From positions 124,001 through 188,000 of the forward strand of contig JUHI01000004.1 in assembly GCA_000799755.1 (NCBI GenBank): 64,000 nt of DNA, in the 5' to 3' direction. A program made the translations under genes and the position numbers. Under the pieces are notes generated by a model. It had not been told where the DNA came from. It worked only from the letters and a program-made list of their open reading frames with translations, and did no database searches. How positions within the stretch are numbered: position 1 is the stretch's first letter; each line of letters starts with the position of its first letter. This document shows positions 40,805-48,477 of the stretch, piece after piece. Source of the DNA: Martinezella tropici (GTDB taxonomy: Bacteria > Pseudomonadota > Alphaproteobacteria > Rhizobiales > Rhizobiaceae).

Positions 40805-41000
40805 GACGGCCCGGGCCATCCTCGCCCTTCGAGGCTTCGCCTCCTTCGGCAGGCTCAGGAGTCCTAGCACCTCAGGGTGAGGATGGCACTGATCCGGCCT
40901 CGATACGGCTTGCCACCTTTTAGCGGTGGCGCGAGAAGACCAGCCCTCATGGTGAGGTGGTGCGTAGGCGCCCTCGAACCACGAGGGCGGGTGGCGAGCG
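40805..41000. repeat. Composite palindromic intergenic element (RIME-like)
   Basis: Two adjacent palindromic units. Unit 1: CCATCCTCGCCCT (40816-40828) against AGGGTGAGGATGG (40874-40886), one mismatch in 13. Unit 2: CCCTCATGGT (40944-40953) against ACCACGAGGG (40978-40987), one mismatch in 10. The sequence type (ATCCTC...CTCAGG, CCTCATGGTGAGG...CCACGAGGGCGGG) is familiar from rhizobial mosaic intergenic elements. It fills the gap between two convergent units, atpHAGDC and the LysR gene, and no ORF is supported. Confidence 0.7.
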
Positions 41001-41063
41001 ACTGCAACTCATACTTCTCAAAGCGGGAGCGGAGAGGCGGTTCCTCCCAAAATCGCGCCAGGC

Positions 41064-41963
41064 CTATTGCCCCTCCAGCAGAAACCTATGCAGTTGTGCC
41101 GCCTCGGGCGACAGCGAGCGGAAGCGCGGCGCACCGAGAAAATATCCGAAGCCGCTCTCGAAGCGATCGTTGCCGACAGTGACGAGCATGCCGGATTGCA
41201 GATATTCTTCGATGAGGCCGATGCTGCCGAGCGCGATGCCTTCGCCCCGAAGCGCTGCTTCTACTGCCATGATGTAGGTCGAGAAAGACAGGCGCGGTCG
41301 CGGCAGCTTGCCTTTCAGGGGGTCGCCGATGCGGCCGAACCATTGGCGGAAGCTGATCCAGTGGGCGTTCGCGCGCTCGTAGTCGATGAGATCGAGCCCG
41401 GCGATATCGACCGCCGTCAGCGCCCGTGGGTCGAGGCCGCGGACCGCCAGATAATCCGGCGAGGCGATCGGCACCAGCACTTCCTTCAGGAGCGGCGTCA
41501 GGCTCCAGCGCGGATGTTCGCCGGTGGAATAGATGATGATGAGGTCGTTGTTCTCCGAGGCGAGCTCGGAATGGATGTCCGTCGTCAGCAGGCGCACGGA
41601 GATGCCCGGGTTCTCCTTGCCGAAATCCCGCAGCCGCTGCCCGAGCCAGAGGTGCGAGGTCGAGCCGCTTGCCGCAATGGAAATGATTTGGCCCGTGCCG
41701 GCGCGAAAAGGCTCCAGGCTTTCCTCCAGATATTCCAGCGTCGCGCGTACACGCTGGAACAGCCGTTCGCCATCCGGCGTCAGAGCCAGATTTCGCCCCC
41801 GCCGGGTGAAGAGTGTGGCGCCGAGGTGATCCTCAAGTCCCTTGATGCGGCGGCTGACGGCGGCCTGGGTGATGTTCAGCTCGCGGCCGGCGCGGGAAAA
41901 ATTCATGGCGCGCGCGGCCGCGTCGAACACGCGGAAGGCCTCCAGCGGTATTTTCTCTAGCAT
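41064..41963 (-). CDS. LysR-type transcriptional regulator (GcvA-like)
   Basis: 299 aa. N-terminal winged helix: PLEAFRVFDAAARAMNFSRAGRELNITQAAVSRRIKGLE (key residues; helix-turn-helix about 18-38), followed by a periplasmic-binding-like effector domain containing GLDLIDYERANAHWISFRQWF and GEGIALGSIGLIEEYL. It is divergent from the iron-ADH/ALDH/enolase genes with a 117-bp shared control region, the usual arrangement for a LysR regulator and its targets. The effector is probably an intermediate of that pathway (inference). Confidence 0.92.
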   Translation of the reverse strand: MLEKIPLEAFRVFDAAARAMNFSRAGRELNITQAAVSRRIKGLEDHLGATLFTRRGRNLALTPDGERLFQRVRATLEYLEESLEPFRAGTGQIISIAASGSTSHLWLGQRLRDFGKENPGISVRLLTTDIHSELASENNDLIIIYSTGEHPRWSLTPLLKEVLVPIASPDYLAVRGLDPRALTAVDIAGLDLIDYERANAHWISFRQWFGRIGDPLKGKLPRPRLSFSTYIMAVEAALRGEGIALGSIGLIEEYLQSGMLVTVGNDRFESGFGYFLGAPRFRSLSPEAAQLHRFLLEGQ

Positions 41964-41976
41964 CAGCTCTCCATGA

Positions 41977-42018
41977 CTTCAAATCATCAATATTCCTGAT
42001 AATTGCCCGGATTTGAAG
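41977..42018. promoter_or_regulatory. Candidate operator between the LysR gene and the iron-ADH gene
   Basis: CTTCAAATC (41977-41985) and GATTTGAAG (42010-42018) are perfect 9-bp inverted arms. Between them is ATCA-N10-TGAT, close to the T-N11-A symmetry favoured by LysR proteins. Both lie in the divergent promoter gap. Confidence 0.6.
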
Positions 42019-42080
42019 ATCTGAAATTGTGATGCAGGATTGTGACATCATCTTCAGTCGCTTTTCCAAGGGGATCTCGC

Positions 42081-43226
42081 GTGTCCTTTTCCATTTCCGC
42101 CATTCCAGACATTCGCTTCGGTGAGGGTACGCTTTCCGAGCTTCCCGCAGCGGTCAAATCTTTCGATGGCGTCCATGTCGTTCTGCTCGTGATCGATGCC
42201 TTCCTGGCTCAGTCGGGCCTCGCTGCCCAGATCAGCGGCTCGCTTGCCGAAGCGGGCGTCAAGACGCAGGTCTTTTCCGACTTTGCCGGCGAGCCGAAGC
42301 TTGCTCATCTGCATGCGGCGATTGCTGTCGGGCAAGGCGCCGACATGGTGATCGGCGTAGGCGGCGGTTCGGCCCTCGATATCGGCAAGATCGTCGCATG
42401 CTGCCTCGCCTCCGGTGAGGACCCGATGCACTACGCGCTTGCCGCCAATCCACTGCCGAAGAATCCGCTGAAGAAGATCATGGTCCCGACCACGGCCGGC
42501 ACGGGTTCGGAAACGTCGGCCACGAATATCTTCGCTGGCCCCGAAGGCAAGAAGCTGTGGATCTGGGGACCGGAAACGAAGGCGGATCTCGTCATTCTCG
42601 ATCCGGCGCTGACGAAGACCCTGCCCGCCAGCCTGACGGCATGGTGCGGTCTCGATGCCTTCATCCATGCTTTCGAAGCGGCGACGAACCGCAACACGCA
42701 TCGCGGCGCGCAGTTCTATGCGCATCAGGCGCTGCGGCTGCTGACGGCTTCGCTGGAGACGGCAGTAAAACATCCCGACGATATGGCGGCGCGCGGCGAC
42801 GTGTTGCTCGGCTCCTGCTTCGGCGGTATTGCCATCGACAATTGCGGCACGGCGATCGCTCACAATATCAGCCATGCGCTGGCAGGTCTTGGACCCGTTC
42901 ATCATGGCCTGGCAACCGCGCTCGGCTTCGAACTGACGCTTCCGTGGCTCGTCGAAGCGGATACGGCGGATCTCAATGCCGCAGCTGAGGCCTGTGGTGT
43001 CGGCAGTGCCGCCGAGCTTCCAGCTTTCGTCTCCGGCTGGATGGATCGCTGCGGGATCGTGCGCTCGCTGCCGGCGGCCTTCAAGCCGTTCGATGAAGCC
43101 GATCTCGCCCGTGAAATGCACGCACCGGAAAACCAGCCCATGCGGCGCTCGACGATCCGCGATGTGACGGATGCCGACATAGACCGCTTTGCCGCCGCCG
43201 TCATGGCGCTGCCGAAAGGAATTTGA
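42081..43226 (+). CDS. Iron-containing alcohol dehydrogenase
   Basis: 381 aa from GTG 42081, with AAGGGG 7 nt upstream; an ATG at 42042 would lack a ribosome binding site. Seen: NAD-binding GGGSALD (94-100), VPTTAGTGSETSATN, the iron-ligand region WCGLDAFIHAFEA (Asp and His) and HNISHALAGLGPVHHGLATALG (two further His). A group III alcohol dehydrogenase oxidising a primary or hydroxy-acid alcohol; substrate unknown. It is the first of three genes ADH-ALDH-enolase, and the aldehyde dehydrogenase starts 1 bp after its stop. Confidence 0.92.
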   Translation: MSFSISAIPDIRFGEGTLSELPAAVKSFDGVHVVLLVIDAFLAQSGLAAQISGSLAEAGVKTQVFSDFAGEPKLAHLHAAIAVGQGADMVIGVGGGSALDIGKIVACCLASGEDPMHYALAANPLPKNPLKKIMVPTTAGTGSETSATNIFAGPEGKKLWIWGPETKADLVILDPALTKTLPASLTAWCGLDAFIHAFEAATNRNTHRGAQFYAHQALRLLTASLETAVKHPDDMAARGDVLLGSCFGGIAIDNCGTAIAHNISHALAGLGPVHHGLATALGFELTLPWLVEADTADLNAAAEACGVGSAAELPAFVSGWMDRCGIVRSLPAAFKPFDEADLAREMHAPENQPMRRSTIRDVTDADIDRFAAAVMALPKGI

Positions 43227-43227
43227 A

Positions 43228-44727
43228 ATGACCAAGAACTATACGCGCGACTATTGGGAAGGCGTTCTCTCCAGCCTCAAGCCGGAGGGCCGTCATTTCA
43301 TCGGCGGCGTCCACAGAGCCGCCGCATCGGGAGAAACCTTCACCCGCATCCGGCCGATGGATGGCAAGCCCGGCGCTCAGCTCGCACGCGGCAATGCCGC
43401 CGATATCGACGCTGCTGTTGCCTCCGCCCGCGCCGCTTTTGAAAGCGGTGTCTGGCGCAAGAAGGAGCCGCTGGAAAAGAAGAAGATCATGCTGAAATGG
43501 GCCGATCTCATTCGTGCCCATGGTGACGAGCTGGCCATGCTCGAGACGATCGACGTCGGCAAGCCGGTTATGGCGTCGCTTGGTGTCGACGTACGCCTCT
43601 GCGCCGAGGGCATCCAGTTCTACGGCGAAATGATCGACAAGATGTATGACGAGATCGCACCGACCGGCCCGAATGCCCGCGCGTTGGTCCGCAAGGTGCC
43701 GCTCGGTGTCATCGGCGCGATCACGCCCTGGAACTATCCGATGATCATCGACGCCTGGAAGCTTGGTCCGGCGATTGCGGCTGGCAATTCCGTGGTGCTG
43801 AAGCCGGCCGAGCAGTCCTCGCTTTCGGCGATCCGCCTAGCCGAACTCGCGATCGAAGCCGGTCTGCCCGCCGGCGTCTTCAATGTGGTGACAGGTTACG
43901 GCGAAGAGACCGGCAAGCCGCTGGCGCTGCACATGGATGTCGACATGATCGCCTTCACGGGCTCGACCGAGGTCGGCAAGCTGATCATGGGCTATGCGGC
44001 GCAATCGAACGTCAAGCGCGTGGCGCTGGAACTCGGCGGCAAATCGCCGCTCGTCGTGTTCGAAGATGCCGATCTCGATGCCGCCGCCGTCGCGGCGGCC
44101 TGGGGCTGCTTCTACAATTCCGGCGAGACCTGCCATGCCTCGACGCGTCTGATCGTGCAGCGCTCCGTACAGGACAAGCTTATCGAGAAGATCGAAGCGG
44201 TGACCCGCTCCGATATCGCGCTCAAGCATCCCCTTGATCCCTCCGCGCAGATCGGCGCACTGATCGAGGAAGAGCACATGAACAAGGTGCTGGCGATGAT
44301 CGCGGCCGGGGAGAAGGAGGGCGCGCGCCGTGCCTTCGGTGCCGAGCGTGTCTTGAGCGAAACCGGCGGCTACTATGTGTCGCCGGGCGTGTTCGTCGAC
44401 ATGACCAACGATATGAGCTTGGCGCGGCAGGAAATCTTCGGCCCTGTGCTGGCCGCCATTCCCTTCGATACCGAAGAGGAGGCGCTCAAGATCGCCAACG
44501 ACACGATCTACGGGTTGGCGGGCGCCGTCTTCACCAGAGATATGAATCGCGCCCACCGCTTTTCCGAAGAGATCCATGCGGGTACGGTGTGGATCAACAC
44601 TTACGACATGTCGAACTTCGCAACGCCGTTCGGCGGCTTCAAGCAGTCCGGCTTCGGCCGTGACCGTTCGGTGCATGCGATCGACAAGTACTGCGATTAC
44701 AAGACGATCTGGCAGCAGTTCGGCTGA
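43228..44727 (+). CDS. NAD(P)-dependent aldehyde dehydrogenase
   Basis: 499 aa from ATG 43228, preceded by AAAGGAA located in the end of the ADH gene. Seen: ITPWNYPMIIDAWKLGPAIAAGN, FTGSTEVGK, catalytic Glu268 in ELGGKSP, catalytic Cys302 in NSGETCHASTRL, and EEIFGPVL-like QEIFGPVLAAIPF. Similar in layout to gamma-aminobutyraldehyde or betaine aldehyde dehydrogenases. Paired with the ADH it would oxidise an alcohol to an acid in two steps (inference). Confidence 0.94.
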   Translation: MTKNYTRDYWEGVLSSLKPEGRHFIGGVHRAAASGETFTRIRPMDGKPGAQLARGNAADIDAAVASARAAFESGVWRKKEPLEKKKIMLKWADLIRAHGDELAMLETIDVGKPVMASLGVDVRLCAEGIQFYGEMIDKMYDEIAPTGPNARALVRKVPLGVIGAITPWNYPMIIDAWKLGPAIAAGNSVVLKPAEQSSLSAIRLAELAIEAGLPAGVFNVVTGYGEETGKPLALHMDVDMIAFTGSTEVGKLIMGYAAQSNVKRVALELGGKSPLVVFEDADLDAAAVAAAWGCFYNSGETCHASTRLIVQRSVQDKLIEKIEAVTRSDIALKHPLDPSAQIGALIEEEHMNKVLAMIAAGEKEGARRAFGAERVLSETGGYYVSPGVFVDMTNDMSLARQEIFGPVLAAIPFDTEEEALKIANDTIYGLAGAVFTRDMNRAHRFSEEIHAGTVWINTYDMSNFATPFGGFKQSGFGRDRSVHAIDKYCDYKTIWQQFG

Positions 44728-44739
44728 GGATTGAAATCA

Positions 44740-44779
44740 GCATGATCCCGTTCAAAGTGGCGACGCTTGCGGGATCATG
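44740..44779. repeat. GCATGATCCCG palindrome between ALDH and enolase-family genes
   Basis: GCATGATCCCG (44740-44750) mirrors CGGGATCATG (44770-44779) with a 19-nt centre. Same outer arms as the element between sdhC and sdhD (4796-4839). It is placed between two genes of one apparent operon, 24 bp before the next start codon. Confidence 0.8.
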
Positions 44780-44803
44780 TCCGGAGGATAAAGGGGAGCC
44801 ATA

Positions 44804-45925
44804 ATGAGCAAGATCGTTTCCATCGAAATCACCCATCACCGCCTGCCGCTTGATCCCGCCTTCAAGGCGAGCTGGGACGGCCGCCCGCGTCGGCATTTCG
44901 ATGCGACCATCGTTCGCGTCCGGGATGATGAAGGCCGTGAGGGCATTGGCTCCGGCGACCTGATGAAGGGTTTCGAAGGGCACGAGGACCTGTTCATAGG
45001 ACAGGACCCTCGACACCTCGAGCGGCACTATGAAGTCCTGTCGCATATCAACTTCCATTATGGCCGCTGCTGGCCGATGGACCTGGCGCTGTGGGACCTT
45101 TCCGGCAAGATCACCGGCGAGCCGGTCTGGCGGATGCTCGGCGGCCGTGCCGGCCGCGTGCGGCTTTATGCCTCCTCCGGCGTGCTGCGCGAGCCCACGG
45201 CCATGGCCGACCAGGCCCAGCGTTACATCGACGAAGGCTTCCCAGCCATGAAGGTGCGCTTCTCCTCGTCTTCTGGCGGTCGCGGCGGTTGGCGCGAAGA
45301 CGTCAAGGCGCTGGAAGCGATCCGCGCCCGCGTCGGCGATCGGCTGGAACTGATGGTCGACTGCAATCAGGGCTGGCGTATGCCCTGGGATACGACCTTG
45401 CCCTGGACCTTCAAGGATGCGCTAACCGTTGCCAAAGAGCTGGAACGGCTCGGCGTCTACTGGATGGAAGAGCCGCTTCACCGTTCCGACCGCAAGGGCA
45501 TGAAGGAATTGAAGCACGCAACCTCGGTGCGCATCGTCGGCGGCGAGATGACGCGCGAACTCTATGAATTCCGAGATATCATCGAGGAACGCGCCTTCGA
45601 CGTCGTGCAGCCCGATGTCGCGCTGGTCGGCGGTATCACCGGCTGCCGGCGGCTGGCCTATCAGGCGCGCGAGGCCGGCGTGCAGTTCACGCCGCATTCC
45701 TGGACGAACGGCATCGGCGTGCTGGCCAATGCGCACCTGACGGCCGGCGTTGCCGATGCTGCCTGGCTCGAATATCCTTATGATAATCCGGAGTGGAGCG
45801 AAGCCCGCCGCGATTATCCGATGGCCTCGCCGCTCAAGCACGATGCCGGCTGGCTCGACCTCGGCGTCGCGCCGGGGCTCGGTATCGTTCTCGACGAGGA
45901 GCGGCTGAAGGCGACGCGCATCTAG
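44804..45925 (+). CDS. Mandelate racemase/muconate lactonizing enzyme family protein
   Basis: 373 aa, enolase superfamily. N-terminal capping domain (about 1-120) then a TIM barrel. Seen: Mg ligands Asp186 (MVDCNQGW), Glu222 (MEEPLH) and Glu248 (VGGEMT), Lys150-x-Arg152 (MKVRFS) at the second-strand position, and a possible general-base His in FTPHSWTNGIG. Members racemise, cycloisomerise or dehydrate carboxylate substrates, often sugar acids. The AGGGGAG at 44792-44798 precedes ATG 44804. Context with ADH and ALDH suggests a sugar-acid or polyol-type catabolic route, substrate unknown. Confidence 0.9.
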   Translation: MSKIVSIEITHHRLPLDPAFKASWDGRPRRHFDATIVRVRDDEGREGIGSGDLMKGFEGHEDLFIGQDPRHLERHYEVLSHINFHYGRCWPMDLALWDLSGKITGEPVWRMLGGRAGRVRLYASSGVLREPTAMADQAQRYIDEGFPAMKVRFSSSSGGRGGWREDVKALEAIRARVGDRLELMVDCNQGWRMPWDTTLPWTFKDALTVAKELERLGVYWMEEPLHRSDRKGMKELKHATSVRIVGGEMTRELYEFRDIIEERAFDVVQPDVALVGGITGCRRLAYQAREAGVQFTPHSWTNGIGVLANAHLTAGVADAAWLEYPYDNPEWSEARRDYPMASPLKHDAGWLDLGVAPGLGIVLDEERLKATRI

Positions 45926-45972
45926 GAACGCATTCAAAAACTTTCGCTACCAGCCATTTCATTTACGGCCCG

Positions 45973-47199
45973 TCACGCAGTGGCGGGTCGCATTGCTTTG
46001 CCTTCCCGTGTTCGCGCCCACTGGATGACAGGGCGTTCGAGCAGCACATAGCTCAGCGTGCCGATGGCGAAGATGATGGCGGTTGCGATGAGGCTTGAGA
46101 CGATCCAGCCGCCCAGCACGTTGTCCGAGCCCGCGCCGAAGGACGATGGGAAGAGCTGCGGCATCAGGGTCAGCACGATATCCTGCCAGATGTAGATGCC
46201 GAAGGAGACGGTGGCGACATAGCGGCTCGCGGGATTGTCCAGTAGTCTAGCCAGCAGCAGCGATTGCGGAAGCGTGCAAAGCGCTGTTGCGACCGCCAGC
46301 GGCAGCAGCGGGAATTGATAGGGAATGCCGAGCCAGGCATAGCCTTCTCCCGCGCCGCCGATCGACTGCGGCAGCTGCCATGCGCCCATGACGATCGCGA
46401 GCGCGCCGATAATGTCATAGAGTACCGAGCGACGGGCCGGGAGGATGGTCTGGATACCGGCGGCCAGCGCGCCGATCGCGAATATCGCGAAGAAGCCGAT
46501 GGGATTGTAGCGCGGCATCCATTCCTTGGCGCCGCCCTGGAAACCATATTGCCATCCGCGCCCGACGCTGTCGGTCGGCAGATAGGTGACGACAAGCCAG
46601 TGGCCGACCAATGATACCGCGATGATGCCGATCCAGAGCAGGCGGCTGACGATGGCGGAGCGCGATCTCAATTTGGCATTGAACAGCAGCAGGAAGCCGA
46701 TCGGCATCAGGACATAGCAGGTCGTCTCGAAGGGGATCGACCACAAGGGTCCGTCACCCTGCACCGGGAAAAAGGTGCGCCAATGCCATTGGCTCATGAG
46801 GAAAAAGCCGGCGATGTAGCGGCCAATCAGCTCTGCATCCAGTGGAAAGCCGTAGATGGTGAAGCTGATCAGGAAACCAACCGTCAGGGCAAACCAGAAG
46901 CCCGGCAGGATGCGCGCGGCGCGGCGCATGGCGTAAATCTTCAGCGATGGCATGGGCTGGGCTCTATCCAGCGCCAGCCAGAAGGGGCGCGCGAGAAGAA
47001 AGCCGCTGAGGACGAAGAAGACCGAGACGCCGTGGTTGCCGAAGCGCGCCAGTATAAAGGTCATATCCAGGTTCGGCGGGATCTTGTAGAAATTCATCCG
47101 GAGAACGAGATGATGAACGAGCACCATCAGGCATGCGACGGCGCGCATGAAATCCGCTCCTCCCAGCCGCTTGCCGTTCTGCATTTCCTTGTCCGTCAA
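45973..47199 (-). CDS. Acyltransferase family 3 membrane protein
   Basis: 408 aa with about ten hydrophobic helices. Seen: GGADFMRAVACLMVLVHHLVLR (helix 1 with conserved Arg and His-His), FGNHGVSVFFVLSGFLLARPFW, RRAARILPGFWFAL, and WSIPFETTCYVLMPI with the conserved E. This is the Acyl_transf_3 family that O-acylates sugars of exopolysaccharides, O-antigens, Nod factors or glucans at the inner membrane. The acceptor is unknown. Convergent with the enolase-family gene (47-bp gap) and separated by 157 bp from the reductase upstream on the same strand. Confidence 0.9.
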   Translation of the reverse strand: MTDKEMQNGKRLGGADFMRAVACLMVLVHHLVLRMNFYKIPPNLDMTFILARFGNHGVSVFFVLSGFLLARPFWLALDRAQPMPSLKIYAMRRAARILPGFWFALTVGFLISFTIYGFPLDAELIGRYIAGFFLMSQWHWRTFFPVQGDGPLWSIPFETTCYVLMPIGFLLLFNAKLRSRSAIVSRLLWIGIIAVSLVGHWLVVTYLPTDSVGRGWQYGFQGGAKEWMPRYNPIGFFAIFAIGALAAGIQTILPARRSVLYDIIGALAIVMGAWQLPQSIGGAGEGYAWLGIPYQFPLLPLAVATALCTLPQSLLLARLLDNPASRYVATVSFGIYIWQDIVLTLMPQLFPSSFGAGSDNVLGGWIVSSLIATAIIFAIGTLSYVLLERPVIQWARTREGKAMRPATA

Positions 47200-47356
47200 A
47201 ACTCCCTGTTCGTTGGGTTAGGGGATCGCGACGGTTTCGGCAAGGCCCTTTCCTGGCGGCAGGACGCCCGGATCTGAGGTGCCAGACCCGAGCGTCGAAC
47301 CGATCTTCCGCACCTGCCAGAAACGGGAGATCGGATTCGCAATGTTTCGGGATGGC

Positions 47357-47932
47357 TCAGGCGGCGGCGGAACGATAGGGCCGCATGGAGCGCGCCGGCT
47401 TTAGCGCATTGCTCCACCAGTTCAGCCGCGCGATCATCAGTACCAGCGATTTTCTGGCTTCGAGCGGATCTTCCAGCGTGCCGTCTTCGGCGAATCGGCC
47501 CCACGGATTGGCGAAGCTCACGGTGTCGCGCACCGTCACCGTATGCAGTTCCGCAAGCACCACCCGCAATTGTTCGACGGCGCGCAAGCCGCCGGAAATG
47601 CCGCCATAGGAAACGAAGGCGACGGGTTTGCCGTGCCATGGTTCATAGACGAGATCGAGCACGAATTTCAGCGATGCCGTGAAGCTGTGATTGTATTCGG
47701 GCGTGACGATAATGAAGGCGTCCGCCTCCGAAAGCCGGTCGGAAAGGGCGTTGACGCCGGCGTGCGCCCGGTCGTGCTGGAACGGCAGATCAAATTCGAG
47801 GGGATTGATCAGGTCGATATCGATGAGGGGGTAGTGTGCCAGCTCGCGGGCTACCCAATTGACCACTCGATCACACAAACGACCCGGGCGGGTGCTGCCG
47901 TAGATAATCGCCAGCCGGGTTCTTTCGGTCAT
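47357..47932 (-). CDS. NADPH-dependent FMN reductase
   Basis: 191 aa flavodoxin-fold enzyme. Seen: [20 protein letters not shown] (FMN phosphate loop), [35 protein letters not shown] with the P-E-Y-N and G-K-P segments of NAD(P)H:FMN/quinone reductases. ATG 47932 is preceded by AGGAG. It is divergent from soxR, and a SoxR box lies inside its own promoter, so it is very probably induced by redox-active compounds. Likely role: diversion of NADPH to two-electron reduction of quinones or flavins. Confidence 0.92.
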   Translation of the reverse strand: MTERTRLAIIYGSTRPGRLCDRVVNWVARELAHYPLIDIDLINPLEFDLPFQHDRAHAGVNALSDRLSEADAFIIVTPEYNHSFTASLKFVLDLVYEPWHGKPVAFVSYGGISGGLRAVEQLRVVLAELHTVTVRDTVSFANPWGRFAEDGTLEDPLEARKSLVLMIARLNWWSNALKPARSMRPYRSAAA

Positions 47933-47966
47933 GTCATGCTCCTGCTTTACGCGGTTTGGAGCTGGA

Positions 47967-47997
47967 GTTATAAAACCTCAAGCAAAGTTGAGGTCAA
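47967..47997 (-). promoter_or_regulatory. SoxR-controlled promoter of the FMN reductase with SoxR box
   Basis: On the minus strand TTGACC (47997-47992) and TATAAC (47972-47967) are separated by 19 bp, the over-long spacer typical of MerR-family activated promoters. The spacer region holds CCTCAA-N6-TTGAGG (47976-47993), an 18-bp dyad matching the known SoxR box pattern CCTCAAGttaaCTTGAGG. It also overlaps the region where soxR itself must be transcribed. Confidence 0.88.
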
Positions 47998-48005
47998 TAG
48001 GCAAA

Positions 48006-48467
48006 ATGGCAAGAATCGATCCCGCGCAATTTTCGAGACTCCTGACGGTCGGCGAGGTGGCGGCGCGCAGCGGTGTAGCGGTATCCGCGCTGCATTTCTA
48101 TGAGGCGAAAGGGCTGATTGAGAGCCATCGCAGCCGCGGCAACCAGCGGCGTTATCCTCGCGAAGTGCTGCGACGCGTCGCGATCATCAAGGTGGCGCAA
48201 CGGGTCGGCATTCCGCTCGCTGAGGTGCAGGCGGCGCTCGGTGCCCTGCCGCAGGGGCGCACGCCCACGGCATCCGATTGGAAAGTGCTTTCGGAACTAT
48301 GGAAAGACGATCTCGACGCCAGGATCAGGCGCCTGCAGGGGCTTCGCAATCAATTGGACAGCTGCATCGGTTGCGGCTGCCTGTCGCTCGAAGGCTGTCC
48401 GCTGAGAAATCCATGGGACCAGCTTTCGGAGGAAGGAGCGGGGCCGAGACTGCTCGATCCCGAATGA
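48006..48467 (+). CDS. soxR: Redox-sensitive transcriptional activator SoxR
   Basis: 153 aa from ATG 48006; upstream in-frame codons overlap the operator and are rejected. MerR-family helix-turn-helix ([26 protein letters not shown] in two parts, about 13-38), long dimerisation helix, and the [2Fe-2S] cluster ligands Cys120, Cys123, Cys125, Cys131 in [12 protein letters not shown]. As usual outside enterics there is no soxS nearby; the adjacent reductase is the obvious direct target. Confidence 0.95.
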   Translation: MARIDPAQFSRLLTVGEVAARSGVAVSALHFYEAKGLIESHRSRGNQRRYPREVLRRVAIIKVAQRVGIPLAEVQAALGALPQGRTPTASDWKVLSELWKDDLDARIRRLQGLRNQLDSCIGCGCLSLEGCPLRNPWDQLSEEGAGPRLLDPE

Positions 48468-48477
48468 TGCGCCGAGA

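Noticed and set aside
40816..40990. Composite palindromes after atpC considered as a CRISPR fragment
   Set aside because: There are no regularly spaced identical direct repeats; the two units differ and are inverted, not direct.
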